Shown here in pieces: positions 34,281-42,777 of a DNA stretch of 64,000 bases. Position numbers and translations under genes: made by a program. Origin of the DNA: Streptomyces coffeae (GTDB taxonomy: Bacteria > Actinomycetota > Actinomycetes > Streptomycetales > Streptomycetaceae). Each line of letters opens with the position of its first letter. Position 1 is the stretch's first letter. Under the pieces are notes generated by a model. It was not told where the DNA came from, did no database searches, and saw nothing but the letters and a program-made list of their open reading frames with translations. The DNA lies in assembly GCF_016741875.1 (NCBI RefSeq), contig NZ_JAERRF010000003.1, positions 434,001-498,000 of the forward strand, written 5' to 3'.

Positions 34281-35128
34281 ACCACCGGCAGCTCCTCGCC
34301 CTGCACCGCCTGTATGTCCAGCTCCACCCGCAGCGTGGTGCCGATCGCCGCGATCCCCGCCGCGACCACCTGGTTGTAGTTCATCGCGAAGTCCTCGCGG
34401 CGCAGCTCCGCGGTGGCCCGGAAGGCCGCCCGCACCCCGCCCCATGGATCCGGGCCGGTGCCCAGATACGTCAGGTCGAGATCCACCTTCCGCACGATGC
34501 CGTGCATCGACAGCTCACCGTGCACCGTCCAGCGGTCCGCGCCCGCGGCGCTCAGATGCGAGCCGTGGTACGTGAGCACCGGGTACTGCTCCACATTCAG
34601 GAAGTCGGGCGATATGAGATGGCCGTCCCGCATCCGGTTTCCGGTATCGATACTGGCCGCCTGGATCACCGCCTCCACGCTGGACTTCTCGATGTCCTCG
34701 GCGATCTCGATCCGCCCGCCGAACTCCGTGAACCGGCCGTGCACACTGGATATCCCCAGATGCTGGGCCGTGGCGGCCACCGCGGAATGCGCCGGGTCCA
34801 GTGTCCACACACCCGGCGGCGGCAGCTCCACCCCGCCCTGCCGCGCCAGCACCACCGTGCCCACATCGGCCCGCCCGGAGCCGGTGACGATGGCCGTCGA
34901 GGCGACCGGCGCATAGCCGACGGCGGTGGCGATGACCGTGTACGGACCGGCCGCGAGCGGCTCCTCCGTGCGCACCGAGCCGTCCTCGGCGGCCTGGGCG
35001 CGCAGCACCTGCGCCCCCGTCATATCCGTGACGGTCAGCACCGCGTGCTGCACCGCCCAGCCGTCCCGTGTGCGGATCCGGGCCCGCAGCCCCGCTGTCC
35101 CGCCTGTGCCCGCTTCCGTGGTCGTCAT
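34277..35128 (-). CDS. YceI-family protein with N-terminal carboxypeptidase-regulatory-like domain
   Basis: A 283-residue protein. Residues of about 12-95 form a carboxypeptidase-regulatory-like beta domain (EEPLAAGPYTVIATAVGYAP). Residues of about 105-280 form a YceI lipocalin-like barrel, starting GVWTLDPAHSAVAATAQHLG and including SVHGRFTEFGG and MHGIVRKVDLDL. YceI proteins bind polyisoprenoids or similar lipids. No signal peptide is present, so it is probably cytoplasmic or exported by another route. The same regulatory-like domain occurs three times on the MFS transporter encoded just upstream, which suggests a shared function. ATG at 35128 is preceded by GAGAGG. Confidence 0.85.
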   Translation of the reverse strand: MTTTEAGTGGTAGLRARIRTRDGWAVQHAVLTVTDMTGAQVLRAQAAEDGSVRTEEPLAAGPYTVIATAVGYAPVASTAIVTGSGRADVGTVVLARQGGVELPPPGVWTLDPAHSAVAATAQHLGISSVHGRFTEFGGRIEIAEDIEKSSVEAVIQAASIDTGNRMRDGHLISPDFLNVEQYPVLTYHGSHLSAAGADRWTVHGELSMHGIVRKVDLDLTYLGTGPDPWGGVRAAFRATAELRREDFAMNYNQVVAAGIAAIGTTLRVELDIQAVQGEELPVV

Positions 35129-35351
35129 GCCGCCTCTCGCTCTCGATCCCGTGGCTCCGGTCTTGTGTGCGCCGGAAGTTGTTTGTGCGCCGGAGGTCCT
35201 GTATGGGCCGGACCCGGACGCCGGTGTGAGGCCGTCCCCTGCCTTTAGTACACCGCCGCCCGGATCCGGGTTCCGGGTCACGGCGGACAACTCCGCCGGC
35301 CCGGTCCGGGCCGGGGCGCGTCTCCGCTCGTCCACGCCCCGGCCCGGGGTC

Positions 35352-38006
35352 TCAGTCGCCGGGGTGGGCGAGGTCGACGTCGTGTCCGTCGATGCCCTCC
35401 CCGGAGACCGTCAGCGCGCCCGCGACCGGCGGATAGCCGCTCGCGATCACGGTGTAGTCGCCCGCGTCGAGGTCGGTGAAGGCATAGGCGCCGTCCGCCC
35501 CGGTGGTGGCGGTGGCGACCACGTTCCCGGCGGCGTCCACCAGCGTGACCCGGGCGTCGGCGAGGGGCCGCTGTCCGGCCCCGGCCCGTACGGTGCCCTG
35601 CACCCGGGCGCCCGCATGGAGGGGTATCTCCATCCGGGTCAGCCCCTGGGCGCCGACCTCGACCGGCAGGGCCGCGGGCCGGAAGCCGGCCGCGTTCACC
35701 GCGATCGTGAACGTTCCGGCGATCAGCTCCTCGAAGCCGAAGTCGCCCTGTTCACCGGTCCTTCCGGAGGCCAGCACCTCCCCGCGGACATCGGTGACCA
35801 CGATCATCGCCCCGTCCACCGGGTGGCTGTCGGCGGCGTCACGCACGGTGCCCACCAGACCGCTGGTGGCCGACAGCACGATGTCGAAACCGAGCGGTTC
35901 GTGACCGACCATGACCGTGGACGCCTGCGGCTGGTGGCCGTCGGCCGCCGCGATCAGGACGTAGGAGCCGGAGCCCGGCGCGTCCAGGGCGTACGAACCG
36001 TCGGCGTGCGCCACCGAGCGGCCCAACTGCCGCCCGGCCAGCGAGATCAGCGTCACCGCGGCCCGCGGTACGGTGCCGCCGTCCCCGTTCCGCACAAAGC
36101 CGTACACACCCTGCCGGGGCGGCTGGTCCGAGCCGCCGCCCTGGGCAGCGGAGGAGAACGCGGCCAGGCGCTGCGGGGCGATCTCGGCGGCCAGTGCTCC
36201 GTCGGAGCCCGGTTCGGGCACCTCGGCGGAGGGCGCGCCCACCAGCGCGGGCTCGAGGTCCGCGACCTGGGCGGCGGCGGTCCCGGCCGGCACGGCCTCG
36301 GTCGCCGCCGGGACGGTGGCCGCTGCCGGGGCGTCGGTGGCCGCGGCCGGGTCCTGCGCGGCGGGCGCACCGGCCTCCTGGGAGCCCGAACTGGTCTTCA
36401 GCGCGACCTCCTTGATGAACAGGGTCAGCAGCAGGGCGAGCAGCGCGGCCGGCGCGGCGTAGAGGAAGACATCCCCGACACCGTGGCCGTAGGCGCTCTC
36501 CATGACGGTCCGCAGCGGCTGCGGCATCTTGTCCAGGTCGGGGATGCCCCCGCCGCCGGTGCCGGAGTGAGCCAGCGCGGCGCCCTTGGGGCCGAGGTCG
36601 GCCAGGCCGTCCTTGACGTAGTGGGAGACCCGGTTGGCGAGCACCGCGCCGAGCGCGGAGACACCGACCGCACCGCCCAGGGAGCGGAAGAAGGTGACAA
36701 CGGAGCTGGCCGCGCCGAGGTCCTGCGGGGCGACCTGGTTCTGGGTGGCCAGCACCAGGTTCTGCATCATCATGCCGATGCCCAGGCCCATGAGCGCCAT
36801 ATAGATGGCCAGGTGCCAGTACGGGGTGTCGTACCGGATGGTGCCGAGCAGCCCGAGGCCCGCGGTCAGCAGCACACCCCCGCTGACCAACCATGCCTTC
36901 CAGCGACCGGTCTTGGTGATGACCTGGCCGGAGATGGTCGAGGAGAGGAACAGTCCGCCGATCATCGGGATCGTCAGCACGCCGGACATGGTCGGCGACT
37001 TGTCGCGCGCCAGCTGGAAGTACTGGGAGAAGAACACGGTTCCGGCGAACATCGCGACACCCACGAAGAGCGACGCCAGCGAGGTGAGGGTGATCGTCTT
37101 GTTGCGGAACAGCCGCAGCGGGATGATCGGTTCGCTCGCCCTGGCCTCGACGAGGATGAAGATCAGCGCGAGGACGAGCGCGCCGCCCACCATCGCGTAG
37201 GTCTGCCAGGAGATCCAGTCGTACTTGTTGCCGGCGAAGGTCACCCAGATCAGCAGCAGGGAGACCGCGGCGCTGACGAAGAGGGCACCGGCCCAGTCGA
37301 CCTTGACGTCCCGCTTCACGACCGGGAGCTTCAGGGTCTTCTGGAGCACGATCAGCGCGATGATCGCGAACGGCACACCGACGTAGAAGCACCAGCGCCA
37401 GCCGAGCCAGTCGGTGTCGGTGATCACGCCGCCCAGCAGCGGGCCGCCGACGGTCGCCACGGCGAAGGTGGCGCCGAGGTAGCCGCTGTACCGGCCGCGC
37501 TCACGCGGGGAGATCATCGCCGCCATGACGATCTGGGCGAGCGCGGACAGTCCGCCGACGCCGATGCCCTGGACCACCCGGCAGGCAATCAGCATTCCGG
37601 TGTTCTGCGACAGACCGGCCACCACCGAGCCCGCGACATAGATCAGCAGGGCCGACTGGACCAGCAGCTTCTTGCTGTACAGATCGGAGAGCTTGCCCCA
37701 CAGCGGGGTGGTGGCCGTCATGGACAGCAGCGCGGCGGTGACGACCCAGGTGTACGAGGACTGGCTGCCGTCGAGGTCGGCGATGATCTCGGGGAGCGCA
37801 GTCGAGACGATCGTCGACGACAGGATCGCCACGAACATCCCGAGCAGCAGCCCGGACAGGGCCTCCATGATCTGCCGGTGGGTCATCGGTTCCGAGGGGT
37901 CGGAACCGTGGCCGTGCTGGGCCCGGTGACCTCCTCCGCCGTGCTTGGCGTGGGCGGGGTGCCCCGCGGGTCCCCGCACACCACCGTCCGGTGTGGTCGT
38001 TGCCAT
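35352..38006 (-). CDS. MFS efflux transporter with C-terminal carboxypeptidase-regulatory-like repeats
   Basis: An 884-residue protein. After a His/Gly-rich start, residues of about 45-530 are a 14-helix DHA2 transporter: LGMFVAILSSTIVSTALPEI, motif A-like GKLSDLYSKKL, GATFAVATVGGPLLGG. An Ala/Pro linker (about 540-625) leads to three tandem carboxypeptidase-regulatory-like beta domains (about 640-720, 725-800, 805-884), each with a G-x-Y/F-x-F/L...AG-x-Y/F-T core. The soluble tail is an uncommon addition to a drug pump and would lie on one face of the membrane. It follows the MarR gene by 8 bp, so the two are an operon under the MarR operator. Confidence 0.9.
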   Translation of the reverse strand: MATTTPDGGVRGPAGHPAHAKHGGGGHRAQHGHGSDPSEPMTHRQIMEALSGLLLGMFVAILSSTIVSTALPEIIADLDGSQSSYTWVVTAALLSMTATTPLWGKLSDLYSKKLLVQSALLIYVAGSVVAGLSQNTGMLIACRVVQGIGVGGLSALAQIVMAAMISPRERGRYSGYLGATFAVATVGGPLLGGVITDTDWLGWRWCFYVGVPFAIIALIVLQKTLKLPVVKRDVKVDWAGALFVSAAVSLLLIWVTFAGNKYDWISWQTYAMVGGALVLALIFILVEARASEPIIPLRLFRNKTITLTSLASLFVGVAMFAGTVFFSQYFQLARDKSPTMSGVLTIPMIGGLFLSSTISGQVITKTGRWKAWLVSGGVLLTAGLGLLGTIRYDTPYWHLAIYMALMGLGIGMMMQNLVLATQNQVAPQDLGAASSVVTFFRSLGGAVGVSALGAVLANRVSHYVKDGLADLGPKGAALAHSGTGGGGIPDLDKMPQPLRTVMESAYGHGVGDVFLYAAPAALLALLLTLFIKEVALKTSSGSQEAGAPAAQDPAAATDAPAAATVPAATEAVPAGTAAAQVADLEPALVGAPSAEVPEPGSDGALAAEIAPQRLAAFSSAAQGGGSDQPPRQGVYGFVRNGDGGTVPRAAVTLISLAGRQLGRSVAHADGSYALDAPGSGSYVLIAAADGHQPQASTVMVGHEPLGFDIVLSATSGLVGTVRDAADSHPVDGAMIVVTDVRGEVLASGRTGEQGDFGFEELIAGTFTIAVNAAGFRPAALPVEVGAQGLTRMEIPLHAGARVQGTVRAGAGQRPLADARVTLVDAAGNVVATATTGADGAYAFTDLDAGDYTVIASGYPPVAGALTVSGEGIDGHDVDLAHPGD

Positions 38007-38014
38007 GACGTTCC

Positions 38015-38500
38015 CTATCGTTGCGAAGGTGTACGGGTCGTGCTCGCGCCCTGAAGGGGCAGGGCCCGGCAGCGGGTGTCCCCGAAGCTGGCCCGCAACC
38101 GGGCGAGAAGTTCATTGAGACGGCCGACGTCGTCGTCGGACCAGTCGCTCAGACAGTGGGCCAGCGCTTCCGTGTAGCGCTCGGACACCTGCCTGAGCAG
38201 TTCTTTTCCATGGGTGTTGATGCTCAGCAGCCGCGATCGCCGGTCCAGTGGATCGGGCGTGCGGTCCACCCAGCCGCGGTCCGCGACATGTGCCACATGC
38301 CGGCTGGTCACCGACATATCGATGTCGAGCATCTCGGCGAGTTTGCTCATGCGCATCTCGCCGAAGCGGTCGAGCAACATCAGGACCACCGCGGGGCCCG
38401 CCGGGCAGTCGGCGGGCAGCACCCGGCTGAGGCCGCGCTTGACGGCGCCGATGGCGCTGAGCTGGCGGGCCAGCTCCTCGTACTGACTCTGCGCGGCCAT
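38015..38500 (-). CDS. MarR-family regulator
   Basis: A 161-residue winged-helix regulator. The DNA-binding region spans about 45-105 (MRMSKLAEMLDIDMSVTSRH, VDRTPDPLDRRSRLLSINT with the usual wing DxRDRR-like pattern). ATG at 38500 has GGGAGG at good spacing. It is the first gene of an operon with the MFS fusion 8 bp downstream, the standard arrangement in which a MarR repressor controls its own efflux pump and is released by the drug. Two matching palindromes lie just upstream of its start. Confidence 0.92.
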   Translation of the reverse strand: MAAQSQYEELARQLSAIGAVKRGLSRVLPADCPAGPAVVLMLLDRFGEMRMSKLAEMLDIDMSVTSRHVAHVADRGWVDRTPDPLDRRSRLLSINTHGKELLRQVSERYTEALAHCLSDWSDDDVGRLNELLARLRASFGDTRCRALPLQGASTTRTPSQR

Positions 38501-38522
38501 GGCACCTCCCGGATGGCGATCA

Positions 38523-38566
38523 GTTGCTTGAGGCAACCATAGAAGAAGTTAGTTGCTACAGGCAAA
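38523..38566 (-). promoter_or_regulatory. Tandem MarR-type operators
   Basis: Two repeats of the same dyad: GTTGC-TTGAG-GCAAC (38523-38537, perfect) and GTTGC-TACAG-GCAAA (38552-38566, one mismatch). Their centres are 29 bp apart, about three helix turns. They lie 22-66 bp upstream of the MarR start, overlapping its expected promoter. Confidence 0.8.
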
Positions 38567-38741
38567 TGAAAGGGCGGTCTGGGCGGTAAATAGCCGTTAA
38601 AGACTCAGGCAGCTTGTGAAAGGGCCCAGAGTTGCCGTCGTTCGGCTGGGATGGCTGGGGTGGCTGAGGCGTATGGGGTCACAAGGACCGCGGGGCCCCG
38701 GGGGTGGGCGAGATAACGCACGTTCGCTAGGGTCGGGGGCC

Positions 38742-38942
38742 ATGGCGAACAACCCCCAGGGCCCCAACGGCAACCACGACCCGGCCGGCTCCACGCAGAT
38801 GTTCCGCGCCTTCGTCGACGACGGCGGACGGCAGCCGCAGCCGACCACCGCGTCGAGCGGTGGCTCCCGTATCGGCGTGATCGTCGGCGTGATCGTCGCG
38901 ATCGCTGTCGTTGCCGGGGTGGCCTGGCTGGCGCTCGCCTGA
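38742..38942 (+). CDS. Small single-pass membrane protein
   Basis: A 66-residue protein. The first 45 residues are hydrophilic (MANNPQGPNGNHDPAGS, FRAFVDDGGRQPQPT), then one C-terminal membrane helix (IGVIVGVIVAIAVVAGVAWL) ends the chain, so it is a likely tail-anchored protein with the N-terminus in the cytoplasm. The ATG at 38742 has a G-rich run (GGTCGGGGG) just upstream. I recall such short proteins as conserved in Streptomyces without assigned function. Confidence 0.7.
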   Translation: MANNPQGPNGNHDPAGSTQMFRAFVDDGGRQPQPTTASSGGSRIGVIVGVIVAIAVVAGVAWLALA

Positions 38943-39061
38943 GCGAGCGCCGCGGCTGAACGCAGCGGCCGGACGTCGAGGCGCTTCAGGACACCTTCAG
39001 GGCCGGGGTGTACGGCCGGACCCGCGGGCTGCGCTCGCGCGACCGGGACCTACGGCTACTG

Positions 39062-39919
39062 CTACGGCTCGGGCTTCCAGGTGACCGCGACGTCCCGCGT
39101 CTCGATGTGCATGCCCAGCGGCACTCGCCAGTCGTCCACGCACACCGTCCAGGTCTTCTCCTTCTTCTGACCCGCGCCGATCGGCGCGGGCAGCTTTTCT
39201 TTCGACTCGCGTGTCGCCCAGTCGATGCCGATCGAGTCGATGATGTGCGTCGCGAAGGTGACGGTTCCCGAGGTCACGGGCGCACCACCGGTGTTGCGGA
39301 ACCGCACGGTCACCTTCTCGCACCAGCGCTGGTCCGCCGCTGCCCGCTCAGGGTCGCCGACCACTTCGAGTGCGGCCGGTCCGGACGGTGGTGAGGGGGT
39401 CGTGGGCGGCTCGGGAGGTTTGGGGGGGTTGGGTGTGGAGGGTGCGGGGGGTGTGGAGCCGCCACCGGACCCTGAGCCCGAGCCGGAGCCTTCGCCGGGT
39501 TCGCCACTGCTCGGGCGGTCGTGGCTGCCGGAGCCGCCTCGGCCGCCGCCATGGCTCGCCGAGTCCGATCCGTCCGCGTCGCCCGAACCGCCTCCAGCGC
39601 GTTCACCGGAGGCCGTGGCGGAGGGCGTACCGCCCCGGTCCGCCGTCCCTTCGCCGCGTCCGTCGCGGTCGCGTCCGTCGCCCTCGCGGTCCTGGCCGCC
39701 ACGCTCGTCGTCCTGGTCCAGCGGCGTCAGCTTGACGCCGCCCTTCGGCGGTACGGCCTTCGCCGTCCGCTCACCGTCGGGCCCGGCCGCCCCGGCCGCG
39801 ACATAGCCGTCGCCGCCACCGCCGCAGCCGCTGAGCAGTGCCCCCAGGCACAGCGCGACCGCCGAGGAGGCGATCGCCTTGCCCCGGCGGCCCGTTGTCC
39901 GGCTCGCTGCGTGTCGCAT
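39062..39919 (-). CDS. Lipoprotein with long low-complexity linker
   Basis: A 285-residue lipoprotein. The signal ends in ALLSGC (cysteine near residue 32). A disordered stretch of Asp/Arg/Gly/Ser/Pro follows to about residue 180, and the folded C-terminal part (about 185-285) begins ALEVVGDPERAAADQRWCEK and includes VTVRFRNTGGAPVTSGTVTF, reminiscent of an Ig-like or cellulose-binding-type sandwich with two cysteines. No function is known. The gene stands alone 102 bp downstream of the sigma gene and on the same strand. Confidence 0.75.
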   Translation of the reverse strand: MRHAASRTTGRRGKAIASSAVALCLGALLSGCGGGGDGYVAAGAAGPDGERTAKAVPPKGGVKLTPLDQDDERGGQDREGDGRDRDGRGEGTADRGGTPSATASGERAGGGSGDADGSDSASHGGGRGGSGSHDRPSSGEPGEGSGSGSGSGGGSTPPAPSTPNPPKPPEPPTTPSPPSGPAALEVVGDPERAAADQRWCEKVTVRFRNTGGAPVTSGTVTFATHIIDSIGIDWATRESKEKLPAPIGAGQKKEKTWTVCVDDWRVPLGMHIETRDVAVTWKPEP

Positions 39920-40021
39920 CGGGCCAGTGTGGCTGACGGCCCGTCAGGTGTACAGATGTGCGTCGGCTGCCGTACGGCGGCGGCCGGCACCCGTACCCAG
40001 ACGGGCCGATGGCCTTGGGGT

Positions 40022-40852
40022 TCAGTCCGCGATGAGCCCTTCGCGTAGCTGGGCCAGGGTCCGGGTGAGCAGCCGGGAGACATGCATCTGGGAGATCCCG
40101 ACCTCTTCGCCGATTTGCGATTGCGTCATATTGGCAAAGAAGCGGAGCATGATGATCTGCCGCTCGCGCGGGGGCAGTTTGGCGAGCAGCGGCTTGAGCG
40201 ACTCCCGGTACTCCACGCCCTCCAGTGCGCTGTCCTCGTACCCCAGGCGGTCCGCGAGCGACCCCTCGCCACCGTCGTCCTCGGGGGAGGGGGAGTCCAG
40301 CGAGCTCGCCGTGTAGGCGTTGCCCACCGCGAGACCGTCGACCACGTCCTCCTCCGAGACACCGAGCGCCGTGGCGAGTTCGGTGACGGTCGGGGAGCGG
40401 TCCAGCTTCTGTGACAGCTCGTCACTTGCCTTCGTCAGCGCCAGCCGCAGCTCCTGGAGCCGCCTCGGCACCCGCACCGACCAGCTGGTGTCCCGGAAGA
40501 AGCGCTTGATCTCACCCACGACGGTGGGCATCGCGAAGGTCGGGAACTCCACGCCGCGTTCACAGTCGAACCGGTCGATCGCCTTGATCAGACCGATGGT
40601 GCCGACCTGGACAATGTCTTCCATCGGCTCGTTCCGGCTGCGGAACCGGGCGGCCGCGTAACGGACCAGAGGGAGGTTCAGCTCGATGAGGGTGTCACGT
40701 ACGTAGGTGGCCTCCACGCTGTCCCGGTCGAGTGCGGCGAGCCGCAGGAACAGGGAGCGGGAGAGGGTGCGGGTGTCGATGGTGTCGCAGTCGTCAAGCG
40801 CGTGCGGTGCGTCATTGGTGAGCACCTTCGAGCTGCCCAGTTCTACGGACAT
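40022..40852 (-). CDS. sigN: SigB/SigF-group RNA polymerase sigma factor (SigN-like)
   Basis: A 276-residue group 3 sigma factor. Region 2 is seen at about 45-115 ([38 protein letters not shown]), region 3 at about 125-195 (VRVPRRLQELRLALTKASDE) and region 4 at about 215-275 ([32 protein letters not shown]). It is a close paralogue of the sigma gene 190 bp upstream. In S. coelicolor the adjacent pair SCO4034/SCO4035 is sigN/sigF; the name here rests on that remembered order. SigN-type factors act during aerial growth and spore formation. ATG at 40852 has AAGGGGGTGGC upstream. Confidence 0.85.
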   Translation of the reverse strand: MSVELGSSKVLTNDAPHALDDCDTIDTRTLSRSLFLRLAALDRDSVEATYVRDTLIELNLPLVRYAAARFRSRNEPMEDIVQVGTIGLIKAIDRFDCERGVEFPTFAMPTVVGEIKRFFRDTSWSVRVPRRLQELRLALTKASDELSQKLDRSPTVTELATALGVSEEDVVDGLAVGNAYTASSLDSPSPEDDGGEGSLADRLGYEDSALEGVEYRESLKPLLAKLPPRERQIIMLRFFANMTQSQIGEEVGISQMHVSRLLTRTLAQLREGLIAD

Positions 40853-41042
40853 GCCACCCCCTTGAGGTCGCGGACGGATCCCAGCTGCGCGCAGCGCGCG
40901 TGCAACGCAGCCTCCCCCTGAATACCGGAGGTTCAGCCACGGCAAACGCGGTTCCAGCAGAATGTCACATGTCGGCAACGCGCTGTAGCGCCAAGTCGAC
41001 ATTAGTGCCCCGATCCACCGGGGTGGGTATCGCCCGTCGTGA

Positions 41043-41876
41043 TTAGGACTCGATCCGATTTGCGGATCTCAGCCTGGCGAAGCTCCGGGACAGCAGCCGG
41101 GAGACATGCATCTGGGAGACGCCGAGCTCCGCGCTGATCTGAGACTGGGTCAAGTTGCTGTAGTAACGGAGCAAAAGGATGCGCTGCTCGCGCTCGGGCA
41201 ACTGTACGAGCAGATGGCGCACCAGGTCACGGTGTTCCACTCCGGCCAGTGCGGGGTCCTCGTAGCCGAGCCGGTCGACCAGTCCCGGCAGCCCGTCGCC
41301 CTCCTGGGCGGCCTCCAGTGATGTGGCGTGATATGAGCGCCCGGCCTCGATGCAGGCGAGCACCTCGTCCTCGCTGAGCTTGAGCCGCTCGGCGATCTCG
41401 GACGTAGTGGGGGAGCGGCCGTGCAGCACTGTCAGATCCTCGGTGGCGCCGTTGACCTGCACCCACAGCTCGTGCAGCCGGCGCGGCACATGGACGGTGC
41501 GGACATTGTCCCGGAAGTAGCGCTTGATCTCGCCCACGACGGTGGGCATCGCGAACGTCGGGAACTGCACCCCGCGCTCGGGGTCGAACCGGTCGATCGC
41601 GTTGATCAGGCCGATCGTGCCGACCTGGATCACATCCTCCATGGGTTCGTTGCGGCTGCGGAAGCGCGCGGCGGCATAGCGGACCAGTGGCAGATTCGCC
41701 TCGATCAGCGCGGCGCGCACCCGGGAGTGCTCGGGGGTTCCGGGGTCGAGGCCGGAGAGCTCGGCGAAGAGCACCTGGGTGAGCGCTCTGGCGTCAGCTC
41801 CACGGCTTCTGCCGCTCTCGCTGCCGCCATCGTCCTGGGGAGGGGTTCTGGGCGCGGTACGGGCTGACACGGTCAC
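41043..41876 (-). CDS. sigF: Sporulation-type sigma factor SigF
   Basis: A 277-residue sigma factor of the SigB/F/G group, with regions 2, 3 and 4 like its neighbour ([59 protein letters not shown]). Streptomyces SigF acts late in spore maturation. There is no anti-sigma gene next to it. The start is GTG at 41876, behind AAGGGGTGGC. Its intergenic upstream region contains an ACTACGTG/CACGTAGT inverted repeat, and the start region contains a GACAC motif of the kind bound by WhiA, which is short enough to occur by chance. Confidence 0.88.
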   Translation of the reverse strand: MTVSARTAPRTPPQDDGGSESGRSRGADARALTQVLFAELSGLDPGTPEHSRVRAALIEANLPLVRYAAARFRSRNEPMEDVIQVGTIGLINAIDRFDPERGVQFPTFAMPTVVGEIKRYFRDNVRTVHVPRRLHELWVQVNGATEDLTVLHGRSPTTSEIAERLKLSEDEVLACIEAGRSYHATSLEAAQEGDGLPGLVDRLGYEDPALAGVEHRDLVRHLLVQLPEREQRILLLRYYSNLTQSQISAELGVSQMHVSRLLSRSFARLRSANRIES

Positions 41877-41956
41877 GCCACCCCTTCACGATGTACTCAC
41901 CCGGCAAAGCGGTCATAGCATCACAAGACATGTGCACTGTGTGCAAGCACCGCTTT

Positions 41957-41988
41957 ACTACGTGTTGATGGCGAAATTGCCACGTAGT
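41957..41988 (-). promoter_or_regulatory. Inverted repeat upstream of sigF
   Basis: ACTACGTG (41957-41964) and CACGTAGT (41981-41988) form a perfect 8-bp dyad with a 16-bp AT-rich spacer about 80-110 bp upstream of the sigF start. It could be a regulator site controlling sigF. Confidence 0.5.
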
Positions 41989-42101
41989 GGGGCAAATGTG
42001 ATCGTGAAGCGGTAGAGAAGGGGGCCGGAGCAGGATCAGAAGGCTTCAGAAGACGCTCAGGAGGCGTTTGGAAACGGAACCAGAAAGCGTCCGGAACGGG
42101 A

Positions 42102-42395
42102 TCAGAAGGGGTAGTCCGCGATCACCCAGGTGGCGAACTCCCGCCACTGCGCGGCCGCCGCCTGGTGGGCCGGGTGCTCGATGTAGCGCTTCAGGGCGTC
42201 GACGTCGGCCACCGCGGAGTTGATCGCGTAGTCATAGGCGATCGGCCGGTCCGTGATGTTCCAGGCGCACTCCCAGTGCTCCAGCTCGGGGATGGTGCCA
42301 CCGAGCTCCTCGAACGCCCGGACCCCGGCCCGCACCCGCGGCTCATCGCGCGTCACGCCGTCGTTGAGCTTGAAAAGGACGAGGTGGCGAATCAC
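42102..42395 (-). CDS. Dabb-family (stress-responsive A/B barrel) protein
   Basis: A 97-residue ferredoxin-like barrel protein: it begins MIRHLVLFKLNDGVTRDE and contains the family's SAVADVDALKRYIEHPAHQ, which includes the conserved Tyr/His region. Dabb domains dimerise and in some cases act as cyclases or decarboxylases; a specific role cannot be assigned. The small membrane protein gene upstream on the same strand ends 24 bp before this start, so the two are likely co-transcribed. Confidence 0.88.
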   Translation of the reverse strand: MIRHLVLFKLNDGVTRDEPRVRAGVRAFEELGGTIPELEHWECAWNITDRPIAYDYAINSAVADVDALKRYIEHPAHQAAAAQWREFATWVIADYPF

Positions 42396-42419
42396 GGGGG
42401 GCCTCCATGGGCGGGGGTG

Positions 42420-42584
42420 TCACTGGACCAGTTCGGTCATGAACTCGCCGACGCTCTTGGCGGCGTCCGATATGCCCTCGAACCCTATCTGGACCAGGTC
42501 GGCCGCACGCGCCGGGGTCTTGATGATCGTGTAGAGCACGAAGACGATGAGCATGTAGAGCGCGATTTTTTTCGCCTGTGCCAT
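42420..42584 (-). CDS. Small membrane protein
   Basis: A 54-residue protein with one N-terminal hydrophobic helix (KKIALYMLIVFVLYTII) and an amphipathic, acidic-to-neutral C-terminal half (VQIGFEGISDAAKSVGEFMT). Good ribosome-binding site GGGAGGGCAGCACGGG before ATG at 42584. I recall such proteins as common and uncharacterised in Streptomyces. Confidence 0.65.
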   Translation of the reverse strand: MAQAKKIALYMLIVFVLYTIIKTPARAADLVQIGFEGISDAAKSVGEFMTELVQ

Positions 42585-42777
42585 CCCGTGCTGCCCTCCC
42601 CGGTCGTCCCCTGCGGCGTCGCGTGAGTCTATCCACACCCCTGGAACAACAGTCGTACCAGTCCGATCATCGGAGCGGCGTCCCGTGGGCCGTGCTCATC
42701 GAGGTGGGCGCCCTTGCATAAATGGGTGGATTCTGGGAGGTGGGAGGGCGGCAACAGCGGAGGAGGAGGGAGCGGAG

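Noticed and set aside
34926..38054. A 1,042-codon plus-strand frame opposite the MFS fusion gene
   Set aside because: Shadow of the transporter gene on the other strand, made long by high GC. No domain is visible.
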